This document shows, one piece after another, positions 22,226 through 33,760 of a stretch of DNA of 64,000 nucleotides. A program made the position numbers and the translations under genes. The DNA lies in contig JAGTJL010000006.1 in assembly GCA_020746875.1 (NCBI GenBank), positions 806,001 through 870,000 of the forward strand. Reading direction: 5' to 3'. The number at the start of each line of letters is the position of its first letter. Within the stretch, counting starts at the first letter, position 1. The stretch is from Rhexocercosporidium sp. MPI-PUGE-AT-0058 (Eukaryota; Ascomycota; Leotiomycetes; Helotiales). The notes below the pieces were generated by a model, which did not search any database, was not told the DNA's origin, and was given only the letters and a program-made list of their open reading frames with translations.

Positions 22226-23354
22226 CTAATCAAAGTCCTTCAAATGAAGCCCAGAAAACCTCGTTTTGAGCTTCCCAATTTGCGCCCCAATCTCCGCCTT
22301 CACTCCATGGGATCCAGTCGGTTGATTGGTAAAGCCCATCTTGCTACAGAACGAAACAACCTTGATCTGCATCACCTCATGAGCGACGAACTTGAAATTC
22401 AAATCTCGATACGGCGCATCGGCCGGTGGCCACAGTCCAAGGTTCGTCGAACTTTCCAGCAATGAACCAAGTAGCACATTATTGCAAGTGTACCTGTGCG
22501 ACTCGTTGCGGCTTGACGTACATCGTGGTGTGGAGAGTTGCAGCATATCAATGTATCGTCCGATGACATCTAAGCAATTCCGGATCGCTTTTATCCGCCT
22601 CGATAGGATGCTGTCTGATTGGTGTCAGCCAAAGGATTTAATCTGGGCCAACAACACTACACACCTATTACTCTCTGTGGTATAGGTAGGTTCACATTCA
22701 GTGCTTGCGAATATGTGTCCAGATCCTGCCCAAGACTCTCCCTTTCGGCAATTCGCGTCACCATATTAAATTCGATTGGTCTTCGAAATACCCAGGAAAT
22801 ACACAGCCAATGAAGGAGATCTGGTGTGAAGGTCTTGGGAACCTCTCGTTGCAACGAATCCACCCATGCATCTGATGAGGTCGTAACATATTGCTGAAGT
22901 CTATATTTATCGACCAATATGGCAAGGGTGGTCAAAAACAAAGTATCCATTTGTGGAGCGGCTCTTCCCTTCGTTCCATGCACGATATCCATCAACAAAG
23001 CAAAAGCCACTGGATCGTCGTCCGGTAATGGAACTTCGACTTTGCCAGTTGCACGGAGAGTCAATCCCTCCATGAAGCTGTGCTTGAGCATCGCTCTGAA
23101 GACAGGACTTGCTTGCATGAGCCGTTTCGAAGAAACACGCATATAAACCTTCGCGAATTTCCTCGTGGAACTTCTATATGATCTGAAGGATTATCAGCGA
23201 CTGTGTCGAAGTTCATGCCTCAGAACCGGTCACACGACCAGATACTAACATACAATAACGAGCTGCTCTTCCTGGGCTCTTTCACCACCAGACTTTGCAG
23301 GATGAAAGTCAGATCTCCCGCTGGATCGAAAACGTGCATATTTGAAGCCATCAT
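22226..23354 (-). CDS. BTB/POZ-domain protein (copy 2, intact)
   Basis: Three exons, complement(22226..22614, 22665..23173, 23254..23354), join in frame to 332 residues from MMASNMHVFDPAGDL; introns are 80 and 50 bp with gtatgt..atatag and gtgtgt..atcag ends. FDPAGDLTFILQS precedes the BTB domain, which runs from MRVSSKRLMQASPVFRAML through KVEVPLPDDDPVAFALLMDI to LAILVDKYRLQQY. A helical part with LLHWLCISWVFRRP follows, then LPIPQRVI at the intron 2 junction. The last exon holds ILSRRIKAIRNCLDVIGRY and the C-terminal domain (CNNVLLGSLLESSTNLGLWP). BTB domains mediate dimerisation and often link to Cul3; no other domain is recognisable. It is one of four paralogues here and faces the broken copy 1 tail to tail. 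Confidence 0.78.
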
Positions 23355-25761
23355 AGAAGACTCGAATGCCCTCGAGTTCGGGCCAAAAAAGACTCTGGGG
23401 GTGGTCCCGAGACCTAGATTCTGACAATGTGGCGCAGCAACCGTTCGAAGGCTAAGAGCGAAGAGATACAACCGAACTCCAGATGACAATCGACGACAAC
23501 TCTTCCCAGGGCCTGCTATTCCAAAATAGATGATAGTTGCGTCAAGTATGAAGAAGAGATAAAAGGCAAAAGAGCGAAGATGTCGTTGGTGCTATGTGTA
23601 TGCGTGAAATATGATGGTGGTGGTGTTGAAACAAGGCTGAGTAGATACCTCTACGGTGGCCCAGCATCTTGGCTGAATGTGGAGCACTTGGCGGGCTAAC
23701 AGGGGACGGGCTGGGCTGGCTGGATTTGCTGTGGTGCTGTTACAAGGGCCATACTCGGTGCGAGGGGAAAGGAAAGGCACCCACCAGGCACAGCATCCCA
23801 ATGCTCACACGGCTGAGACTCACTTTTATTGGCCCCGTGAGTTGGGTCCAGTAAGTAGGTGAGCGATATTCCTGCCCCTTCGTCTCTCTGACCACACTTG
23901 CTACATTGTGGCGATCTCTCTCGAAGATTTGAATGTCACAAAGCCGAGAGATGAGCAGTATTCGATCACATGATGGTCGAATAGCATGTGAACGCCCCAT
24001 CCTACACCTATCTAGCCATAAGCTGATGCCCTCAGTGGACCAGACATCAATGGATATTGCCCCGCTATGGCATCTTGGCTGTTGTGAGACGAGGCAGTCA
24101 CCAAAACACAACTTTCTCGGGGGATCTTACCTTCCATATGCGCAGAGATGCAGCTTTTACCCGGAATTCCCTGGCCTAAGTCCACTTCTCCAACGAAAAT
24201 GTTCACTACTCAGGTAAATACGCGCCACTAGATCTAGTGTATTTTTCAGCTCGACCAGCTTCAAAGTCGACGCCGAGACGACTTAAAGCTCTGGTAAGCC
24301 TTTCGTGGCCCTGATGTGGCTTTCAGATCTCCATTTGCGAATTGGCAGACTGTGGGGATGCCGGCTCGTCCCGGTCTGGAAATCAACGATAACGATGTCA
24401 TATTTGCCTGGGGGATCCTCTTCCTGTGCTGTACCTGGAGCCTCACCAACGGGTAAGATGCCGGCGTGGATATCCTGGTGGGCTCTGGGCAACCAATGCG
24501 GCGGAATGCGGAATGACTAGGCATCCTAGAAAAGTCAGAAGTTCTAAACCCAATTCTGGGCGAGGTCAAGCATTGTTTTCTTTCTTTTTGTGCAGTACAA
24601 CTTCCTTGCCTTGCGTCTGGTACAGTGCTTCTCTCTGGCCACCTTCGATGCACATTCAGGAACGTTCCAAGTCGGGACTCTCTGTCAACAGAACTCGCTT
24701 ATGTGTTACTTGACGCTTTGTCTTCTTCAGCCAAAACTCTTGTCTTCTTGATCCTGAAGCTATTTGTTTCATGGCTTTCAAAAACCTAGCATAAGCACGC
24801 AAATATCACTAATTAACGCCTACTAGTGTTCTGTGCATCTCATACTAACTAAGCCATTCTGGGATACTCCGCATTTTAAGTTTGTTTCAAAGAAACTCCC
24901 AGTTTTCCTCAATCGACGTGTTTCCCAGAAACAAATCATCCACTTGTTCATCAGTGCGAATGGAACTGAGGCTTTCTTATTTATTTTTCATATCTGTCGC
25001 AAGCTTACAAGGCAACCCTCTGAATATTGGCCCTCTTTCGTCATTATGGCCCGCCGTACTCGGCACAACGTCCCCGATTAGATGGATCACAACGGCGCTC
25101 AGAAGAGCGGGGTCATCTCGCCGGCCCTCACTAGGCAAGAAAGGGAGATGATACGGCTACGGCCGTCCTGTACTCCCCGAAATGCTGCAAATAGCCATTT
25201 CGTCCATCCCCTCTTTGAGACTTTTGTGGTGAGACGAGATTGCAAGATGCGCCAATCATTGTTGTTACATGAGGGGGACGAATACATGCGGATGTGGCTA
25301 CAGAGTGTCACTTGTGGTTGTGTACTGTACTGTGGGTGTAGATATGCAGGTCGAGCGTTTGGTACTAGATTTCAGTGTTGATTTTGGTAACTTTTTCTGC
25401 AGCTTCTTCTTTCTCGTGTTTATGCCCCAGAATGTGGAATTTGTCGTTTCTTCAGCGGATGATATCGCATATGTTGTATAAAGATATTTTTGGAACCATT
25501 TCTTACTGCATTTTAGTCACCATTGCATGCATGGTAGGCAGGCAAGGAGTACTTCTCTAGGACTGTTTCTTTTCCGATAATCTAGCGTTATATGTGCACA
25601 TGGTGGCTGATCTCTGTGTATCAAATCAGGTGAGTAGTCGACGCCCGTTTCGGGGGTTTTGTATACGTAAACAAACTCCTCGTTAGTTCAAGTCCGTAAC
25701 CAGAAGTAACTCTGTAATAATTTGAAGATTCTCCATTACATCTCCATTTTGCTTTCTAGAC
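23355..25761. other. Intergenic, 2.4 kb
   Basis: No gene I can support. Positions 24260-24650 are GC-richer and open on the minus strand; the reading includes KYDIVIVDFQTGTS, which looks protein-like but matches nothing I recognise. A small plus-strand frame at 25082-25381 is preceded in frame by a TAG. Confidence 0.4.
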
Positions 25762-27222
25762 TCAATCTGTGACACGGTTCTCGACCAGAAATGCTTCCAC
25801 AACCGTATCAATCTTCTTGTAATGCCATCTCGGCCCTTCTCCAATACTGACTGCGACATCCAACAATCTCTCCACCAATCTCCCCGCATCCCAGATGACC
25901 TGCGAACTATGTGCGAAACCCGGAATCATCGTCGGGGCACCCATTACCACACTTTCTTGCACCCTTTCACTTCCCAGAAAGCTCCCCATTCCACTCCCAT
26001 CACCAAACCCTAGATCCTCATCGCTACCATTACCCACCGCTCTAGCACCAACCCTCACAGTCCTCGAATCAAGCACCAACCTCCACTTACTCCTCAAATA
26101 CCTCTCGACGCCCCACGTGGCCAAGAACTCCTCCTCCCTCTCCCCACCCTCCTCCACCTCTCTAACAATAGCCCTCTTAACCATCATCTGATACTCATCA
26201 CCATTACACTCCCCGGGCCCTGGTCCCATCCCCAACAACGTTCCTCCATCCGCGCTCCTAGCTTGGCTAGTCCCGTGCAGTAACATATTCAAAACCCCGT
26301 CGACAACGGATTGAATGCGTAGTGGCGCGACATACCGCGCTTTGTAGCGGAAGAAGGAGGATGCGAGGGTGGGGGGTTGGGAGCCGCGCAGGGAGTGTAC
26401 GGTCGAGGAGAGTATGCTGAAGTAGAGACGGGCGGCGAAACTATCGCGGCCGGCGAGGATGTAGGGTATTGCTGAGGTGTCGGAGGGGGAGGGAGGCGGG
26501 AGAGTCCATATGTTGTTTAGGTATGGGTTTGCGTTTCGTTGATTAGGGAAGAAGTGTAATGTTGATGGGTGGCTGAGGGTGGTAATGTGTTGTTGGCTTG
26601 GGAGAGTTAATGAACTTGCTAGGTGAGAGCTTGTACATGACGATGTGTCGAAGATGGTGGGTTCTTGGTCTCGACTTCCACTCGGCGCAAAGGGTTCGAG
26701 ATCTGACCCGAAGGTCTTCGACATATCTCCAACATCCACATCCGGGATCTCATCCGACCTTTGGCACCGGTCTTGCTGATCCTCACCATTTCCCTCCTCA
26801 TCTCCATCTCTTTCCTCCTCCCCAGGCTCACGTGCAGCCCTCCTCCCCAGCTCCAAAAACCTCTCCATCGTCCCTCTCAATGCCCGTTTCACATGGACAT
26901 CAACATCACTACCACCAACTATTCCGTCACTGAATTCTATGAACGTGTTCGTCATCTCCTCCACTACACTTTCTAGAGTGTTACACCTCTCTTCGAGCTG
27001 CGCCACGTGCTGCTCTTTCCGGATTCGGAAGGCTTTTTGTGCTCGTCGGACGCGGGCGCGTTGGAGCTGCTTATGTGAGTATTTTGTGTTTTATTTGTTG
27101 GTTTTTGAGGTTTGATGAGAAAGTTGGGTTCCACTTACATCTGTGGAGGGATCGGAGGGGTCTTTGAGGGGACGGCCTCGTCTTTTACTTGCTGGTTGAT
27201 CGTTGGATAGTTGTTTTGGCAT
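25762..27222 (-). CDS. bZIP transcription factor with atypical basic region
   Basis: Two exons, complement(25762..27069, 27139..27222), give 463 residues; the 69-bp intron runs from gtaagt to aagcag, a tandem acceptor that makes one Gln optional. Exon 1 encodes MPKQLSNDQPASKRRGRPLK, with an AT-hook-like KRRGRPLK. Exon 2 opens with the basic region RVRRAQKAFRIRKE followed by a heptad-spaced zipper (VAQLEERCNTLESVVEEM). In most bZIP proteins the basic region has an invariant Asn where this one has Val; a fungal subfamily shares that loss. The middle is acidic and low in complexity (GEEERDGDEEGNGEDQQDRC). The C-terminal 250 residues contain a helical effector-like part with ILAGRDSFAARLYFSIL. 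It is expected to be a nuclear DNA-binding regulator. Targets are unknown; BTB copies flank it on both sides. Confidence 0.83.
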
Positions 27223-28067
27223 TTTGGAGAAAACGTATTATTTCTTGGATCGTAATTGTGTCAGTATTGAAAAATTGTTACTAGATTCCGGGGAGGACTA
27301 CATCGGCGATGTAATGGATTAACAAGTAAGATCTAAGAAGACGTAGATGGCGGTTGATGGTTGATTACAAACCCTGCATCTGACCTGCATCAACACTAAC
27401 TCGACGATTGATCAGCAGCGAAGGGTGAGCAACGTGATAATATTTACAGGATTCATTTCTCGAAACACACTGGAATCTTTTCGAGGAGAAAATGTGACTA
27501 TTTTTTGAACGTTGGTAGGGTGGGTAAAAGTTTGCGGTGAGCTTGAAATAATAATTGGTGATGAAAAGAGAGCAAGATGTGCAAAGCAGCAACTTGAGCG
27601 GGAAACTCAGTCAGATTTGCGACAGCGTCAGCATTATTCGCAGGGGATGCTTGCGAAGGGCTGGTCATGAGTAGCAATTTTCTTGCCATAAACTTGCATT
27701 AGTTCAAGTGCTGTATGATAAAACGTTCCAAGATTGCAAAAGTCGTGCTGTAGAAACAGAAACTCATCGACTCGCGGGTTTCTTTGTGCCTTAGATATGC
27801 ATTGCGAGGTAGCATAACTCTCCGGTATCGTTGGTACCTAGGGAAACTCTCATTAGACAGCGGTGTCCTGCAAGAACTGTCGATACGATAGCTATCTAGA
27901 AGGCCAGAAAAGAAGCTGTTCAGAGCAGTCTCGTAAGCTTCAGTGCTAATACCCAACCGCTCCAGATTTCTGGGGCGTGCTTATTTCCAGACATTCTTCC
28001 ACACCGCTGAAACATTACAGCAGGTAAGGAGGTGATGTCCATTCCATTCACTGCAGACTGGTTATAA
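27223..28067. other. Intergenic, bZIP promoter side
   Basis: No gene recognised. It holds the promoter and leader of the bZIP gene and the 3' end of BTB copy 3. A minus-strand frame at 27699-27956 does not resemble any protein I know. Confidence 0.45.
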
Positions 28068-29226
28068 TCACGACTTCGCAGGGAACATGCTTATGTCTAG
28101 TCCCAGAATTCCATACTCAATCTCGCACGTCTGTACGTTCATTCTCTCCCTGACGCCATGTGATCTTGTAGGCTCATATCCCGACTTGTGTCGAGGGATA
28201 TTGACATCACACATAGACTTGATATCCAATTTTCGAATCGTCATTGTCATTAATGTCACGGACCATCCCTTGAACGGGGCCAGTGGCGCAGGCCATAGGT
28301 TGTGTGATGACGCACTGCGTAAATAGGTTCCTATCATCGTCCCATCACAAGCAATGTTGTGTGGGCCATGATACGGGTCCTTGGAAGCTGTACAAACAAC
28401 CCCAGGACCTTGATATCTTTTGAAAAAGATTTCGAGGAGGTTTAAAGCTGCTTGAATGGCTTCTAGACGCCGAGCCTCAATCCTTTCTAGGAATGCATCA
28501 ATATGGGCGAGTAAACCGAGCTTTTCTCCTCAACGTACCAAAGATCCGACTTGGGATGGGGAGACTATTCTGCCGTTCTTCATCCACAATACCATTGCCC
28601 ATGCTTGCTAGTATCTTGGTCAACTTTTTGAATGGATCTGGCAACTGGAAGACCCATGCAATGCTGAGCCAAGGAAGCACATCTTTATTCAAAGTGGTAG
28701 GGAAGTTGTTCTCCAGTTCGGGCATCCACACATCCAGAATCAATTCAAACACTTCGAGTGTCTGGTATTTGTCCACAAGAATTGATAAATTCGTCATGAC
28801 CTCTAAGCTGACTTTGCGAGGGATCTTACGAACGCGTCCGTGAATGATATACATCATGATTCCAAAGGCAACATGGTCGTCGTCAGGTAACAGCACCTCC
28901 ACTCTGCCTGATCTTCGAAGCTCGTCGCCTTCTTTGAAATTGCTATGCTGTAGCATAGCTCGAAATACGGGCGAGGCTAAAGTAAGATGCTTTGCAGATA
29001 CCAGCATGTGTATTTCCCTTGGAGGGCCAGACTCTTCCATCAACTCATCAGCCTCTTCCTCAGGTGTCAATGCCCCATCCGTATGATCTCTAGATATATT
29101 ATTTACCAGTGGTTCCATTTCCGAATTACCCTCTTTCAGCTTCACTTCTTTAACTTCCTCTTCGGGGCATGGGAGTCGAAGAAGGAGGTCGCCATCAGGA
29201 TCGAATGCGAGGAACTCGACTGACAT
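28068..29226 (-). CDS. BTB/POZ-domain protein (copy 3, intact)
   Basis: Two exons, complement(28068..28486, 28539..29226), give 368 residues from MSVEFLAFDPDGDLLLRLP; the 52-bp intron has gtacgt and cctag ends and falls at the same place as the last intron of copies 2 and 4 (LPIPSRIF|ERIEARR). The protein has the FDPDGDL motif, then an acidic linker (EEEVKEVKLKEGNSEMEP, PEEEADELMEE). The BTB domain follows (MLVSAKHLTLASPVFRAML, VEVLLPDDDHVAFGIMMYII, LSILVDKYQTLEVFELILD), then WLSIAWVFQLPDPFKKLTK, and finally the C-terminal domain CDGTMIGTYLRSASSHNLWP. It lacks the first intron of copy 2. The frame continues upstream to another ATG 132 bases away, but the family motif favours this start. The role is unknown beyond likely protein-protein contact. 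Confidence 0.8.
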
Positions 29227-31375
29227 CTCCCCAGGTCTGCAGGAGGCTCTCGTAGCTACTGGGCTCCGCCCGAAGACCCGATATCTTTGATAAACTGGAC
29301 ACTGCGGGCTACTCGATTGGAATTTTCGGCTTCCTCTTACCCGCAAAAAATTCAATTCGTTGTTATGGCCCGTTGCGAGCGAGGTAGTGCTAAGACTGCA
29401 GATCTCGTTGTGCGATTTGATTTTCGAATGTCCGAGCTCTCGTGTATTGGGATGTATTTCGGATTTGGTTTCGCTTTGAGTTGTGATTTTTCAAGAGCTC
29501 TCCTTCCTCGGAGGTCGAATTGGAATCAGTGCTCTCGTGGTTGCGGAACAAAAGAAACTCGAGGAGGAGGTGAGGCTAAGCTGAAGTTCAAACAAGGCTG
29601 ACCGAGGGGCGTCAGAAATCTCGCTTGGCGCCACCAAACACTAAGTACTTGTACCCCTGAACCCTTGTTTGGACTTCACTCGATCGCCCATCTCGTTATC
29701 CTTCAACAAGAAACATGTCCTTTGATCATTTTCTACCTGCTCCAAAATAATCATTACTTCTGAGCTCACCATGTAGACTTGTCGCCTTACAAACTCACAC
29801 AAGCCAAGGAAGGACAGTCTTAAGACTGTGCTGGACGAGGAGGAAAGCACTGACTGGCCAAGGACGGCAGATGTCGAATTTTGTGAGAGTAAATTAACTG
29901 AAGAGCATGCTACCCGTGAACCAACGACATTTTATGTCTCCTCGTATTCATTTCCCAGGTCTTTGTGAAGTATACAACACTTGATGATATTTTCTTTACC
30001 ATCCAACCCTGGCCAAAATGCCTCCATGAATCATACTGCCTTTCCCAAGTCTCAGTTGGTAATGTCAGGCAATTATTTCATGCTACATATTACCTTACAC
30101 AGACGCCCAAATCTAGGACCTTCATTACATACTTCATAGAATTCAAACCACATCATTAAGCAGCTTTTGTGAAGTCCTGGAGATCCAGACCGGCCAACCA
30201 TACCAGCTTCAAACTCATCCATATTCTTCTGGATTATTTTCCCCTAGTCAATGGGTAAGAGGTTTCGCCCCTCGGTCATAGTTACTCTCCATGTGGCATC
30301 ATTGAGAAAGATGTCTATTTCCAACGATCGTTTGCGTATGCTCGTCGCCATACCCGCACCTGACGTTCCGAGGTATGGAGGTGTTGGAAGAGGCGAAATT
30401 CCGTGCTATTTAGCAGATCCCAGGGCGGAGCGTGTTACAGCATCGCAAAGATACCGCTTTGTCTCATCGTCTACTCCTGCCGAATAGTTCCCGTACCACA
30501 ACCAGTCATCGCCTAATTATTTATACCTCGCCCTCAAATCCATATCGTTCAACAAGTCCAAACTCATCCAAGAGCCCTTCGCATCCGTCTAGCATCACTT
30601 GATAGCAGTTCGAATGCCCAAGGTGCTCTTCCTCTACAACTAACATTCTCGCTGAAGTGAAGAACTATACCTAGCGGGTCGCACAGGGAGACAACAGACA
30701 AAAAGCTTGTGTCTAACGCCAGACTAAATTCAAACTCATTCTAACATAGGGTACAGTAGATAATAGTAGTAAACCCACCGTATGCCGTAAGCGAGCTGAG
30801 CCTTAGCCGTCATGTCAAAGATTAAGTGAAGTGGCACTCTTAAGAAAGAGAGAGAGAGAGAGAGAGATCCTAACATCGTACTCTCGTATAGATTTTTGAG
30901 AACGCTTAGGTCATGGAGCCTTCCTGGGTAGATTTGACTGCTACGAGTCTCTCATATCTGATTCCAGATCTCAATGTCCTTTCCTCCGGGAGTAGGGTGA
31001 ATACGGGTAGGAAATGGACAAATGCGATGGATATCCTTGGATTCACGATCATCAAACTTTGCCGGGTTTCTCGGATTTCCCGGGTTCGATTTAATGGAAG
31101 AACTTGCCTCAGAATGGAACACTCACTCGGTATCATTGCGGGTCGTTGAGAAAAGGGTGTATATTATTGTCGATTTATTTATTCGTGAGTTCGGAAATGC
31201 AATAATGCTGAAATGAGAAAGAGAAAAGAGAAAAAGTCGGACACAGCCCTCTTTCTCTTGCAATAGATGCTCTAAGTTCTGTGCTACTTGAAGAGACTAA
31301 ATATTGACATGTGTAGGGCAATTCGTGAGTGTAAATGATGAGAAATTTCCAGCGTGATCTGCGACTTCTGTCTGC
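29227..31375. other. Intergenic, 2.1 kb
   Basis: No gene I can support. It holds the BTB copy 3 promoter, AT-rich sequence and a short AG repeat near 30850. A 78-residue frame starting with ATG at 30251 has no recognisable features. Confidence 0.45.
30847..30867. repeat. AG dinucleotide microsatellite
   Basis: About ten uninterrupted AG units lie in a gene-free stretch. It is a simple repeat with no sign of function. Confidence 0.85.
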
Positions 31376-32561
31376 TCATGTTGTGCCGTCAAAGGCAAGA
31401 CCTTGGTATTGCTTCTCCAAGCGGGAAGCTTCATCGTGTAGGAACTTCATCATTCCATGAGTAGGCCCCACGGTAGCTGAATATCTGAGGCAATAAAAAA
31501 ATGGCTTGTCGCAAAGAGCCATCATCTTTAGGTTCTGGAGTACTTGAGCCGTCTGTGTGATAGATCGACCCTGGTAAGGGGCTAGCGGAAGAGGACACAG
31601 GCCATGGGCTATTGTGCTTCTCAACAACGAGCCTGCCATCATACTATCGCAACCCTGTCTCATAATGTTCTCGTCGCCATCATAAGAGCTTCGACAGACT
31701 CCCTCATTTTTATTGTATCTGTCGACGATGGTTTTCAGAGCACCAAGCAAGGACTTGATACCGTTTTGTCTGTGTCGCTCTATTCGGTCTAGTACTCAGT
31801 CAGCATATCTTTCATTCACATGAGAAGATTGGGGCATTCAGACAGACCAAAGACATGTCCTGGAATTGGAAGCAGCTGTTTCAGATCATTTCCAAGAGGA
31901 CCACAACTCTCCAACACAGCCAGTCGAGTAACATGCTGGTATTCTGCTGACAACCGAAACACATAGCTTATGCTGATCCAAGGTAGTAATGTCGGATCCT
32001 TCTTGACCGGCAAGGACTTCTTGACCTCCGGCATCCATGTTCGCACATACAACTCGACAACCTCATGCATCTGGTACTTGTCCACTAAGATAGACAGACC
32101 GGTCATGATCTGAACAGAAACTTGGGTCGGGACCTGCCGAACCCGACCGTGGACAATATCAAGTAGGATTTTGCAAGTACCAGGATATCCTCAGGGAGTT
32201 TGACGACAACGACTCCACCGGATTCCAGCTTCTTCCCTTCAAGGAAGTTTCCGCGTTGTAGCATAGCCTTGAAAACGGACTAGACAACATCAGATGCTTA
32301 CTAGAAACCAGCATGTCGACCTCCTTGCGTGCGGCTTCGGCGGAATCCGAACATGAAGCCTCCACAAGCCCGGCGCTACCATGAACACTTCCAGGTGGTG
32401 TCAGCACCAATCCGTCCGTGGGGGTATCAGAGTCATGTCTCACTGGACTTTGGATTGGGTTTTAATGCTAGCTTGGTCTTGGGTGGAGCCGTATCTGAGG
32501 GGTATACGAGGCGCAAATGAAGGTCTCCGTCTGGATCGAATGTCAGAATTGGGATGGACAT
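31376..32561 (-). pseudogene. BTB/POZ family pseudogene (copy 4)
   Basis: The copy starts with ATG at 32561 (MSIPILTFDPDGDLHLRL). Three frame changes break it. One at 32440-32455 separates NPKSS from VRHDSDTP. One at 32274-32278 fits a missing G, since restoring the phase gives FKAMLQRGNFLEGKK. One at 32168-32172 fits a missing A in an A run, after which IVHGRVRQVPTQVSVQIM continues. Downstream the reading is clean: LSILVDKYQMHEVVELYV, LLPWISISYVFRLS, then a 59-bp intron (31789..31847, donor gtctgt, at the family's conserved place) and the C-terminal domain CDSMMAGSLLRSTIAHGL. All lesions are in the first exon and are single-base. Sequencing error in three places is possible but less likely than decay. 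Confidence 0.78.
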
Positions 32562-33760
32562 CTTCCCGGAGCTAGGTGCTGCTAGTAGCTCGGAGGAGAG
32601 ATTAATGTCAGGATCACAAAGTATAAGCTTGTCTCCTCAAGTCTGAGAAGAAGATCAAGTTCGAAGTATTTCGAAGGTCGGATACCGAATTAATGCCAGC
32701 TCAGTCCCAGTCGTCCGTCACCTGCTTGCCGCAAGCTACAAGACAAAACCACTAGCACATGAGATATATGTTAGACAAATGAGAAAACCTACAGCCTGTG
32801 ATGGATATTCGTAGCAAGGGATGGAATTTTGACACATTTCTAGTTCTGATTCGTGGTAGGAAGCTGGAGGGTAATGCCGTATGTTGAGTTGACTTCGAAA
32901 CAAGCTCTGCCGTGGGAGACGCGACCTTGGTGCCCGTCGCGTGCAGGAGCGACACGCTAGAGGCACGCTAGAAGCATGATGTCCCGTGACCTACCACACT
33001 TGTATCTATTTTCCGAGTCTTACCTGCTAGAATCGATGGCAGAATTAGGGGTAGGCTCATCCAGATTATACTTCACTGCTGCAGTATATCATAATCAATC
33101 ACCCTAACTCACACCCCACGTATTCATCTCACGGCAATCAAAGAAGTCGGGTTCACAGATCAATCGACCGGTCTATTAGAAGCTATGTACAACCGACGAC
33201 GAAGAAAGTGAGTCCGTTTTTAATGTATCGCCGAGAATCACCGTAATGTACAGCCATCAGTAAAAGCAAAAACAAAGCAGTCGCGCACACTCGCAATATC
33301 GCAAACCCTCAAAAGCATTTCTCTCTCTCTAGTAACGCCCCCAAGCATGTCCCTTCCGTTTCATCATCCAAGCCGCCCAAGGGTAAGCCATCGAATGAGG
33401 ACATGAGACCGTTCGTAAAGGAGAAAATGATGGTGAGGAAACAAAAGGCAAGCGAAGCAAGAGACGAAAAAAAGGATCATCTAGGGGGTATCTAGCGCGG
33501 CAAAGTCGTTGCTCATCTGTACGTAACCATCTTTTATGTCTGTCCGCGTCGTTTGGCTGTCGTGAAGAACTCAGAGAAAAACTTGCCCGCCGATGCAATG
33601 CTATGGTATGCTCATCATGTGCAAAAGTAGGAGAATCGTAAAAAGGTGATTGTGTATGTACCGTCGTGTCATCTGTGCGTGTCTATTTGGCTTTGCCAAA
33701 GTTAAGACGGGGAAGGCGCAAGACGAGGTATGTACGAGTAGAAAGAGAAAGAAGGAGGAT
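32562..33760. other. Intergenic between BTB copy 4 and trehalase
   Basis: No gene recognised. The right part is the 3' flank of the trehalase gene; short frames here look like chance. Confidence 0.5.

Noticed and set aside
24261..24653. GC-rich minus-strand frame with a protein-like segment
   Set aside because: A short stretch (KYDIVIVDFQ) looks coding, but no domain, start or neighbouring exon can be defended.
25022..25381. Small frame with one in-frame TAG
   Set aside because: Arg/Cys-rich reading without motifs; no support as gene or pseudogene.
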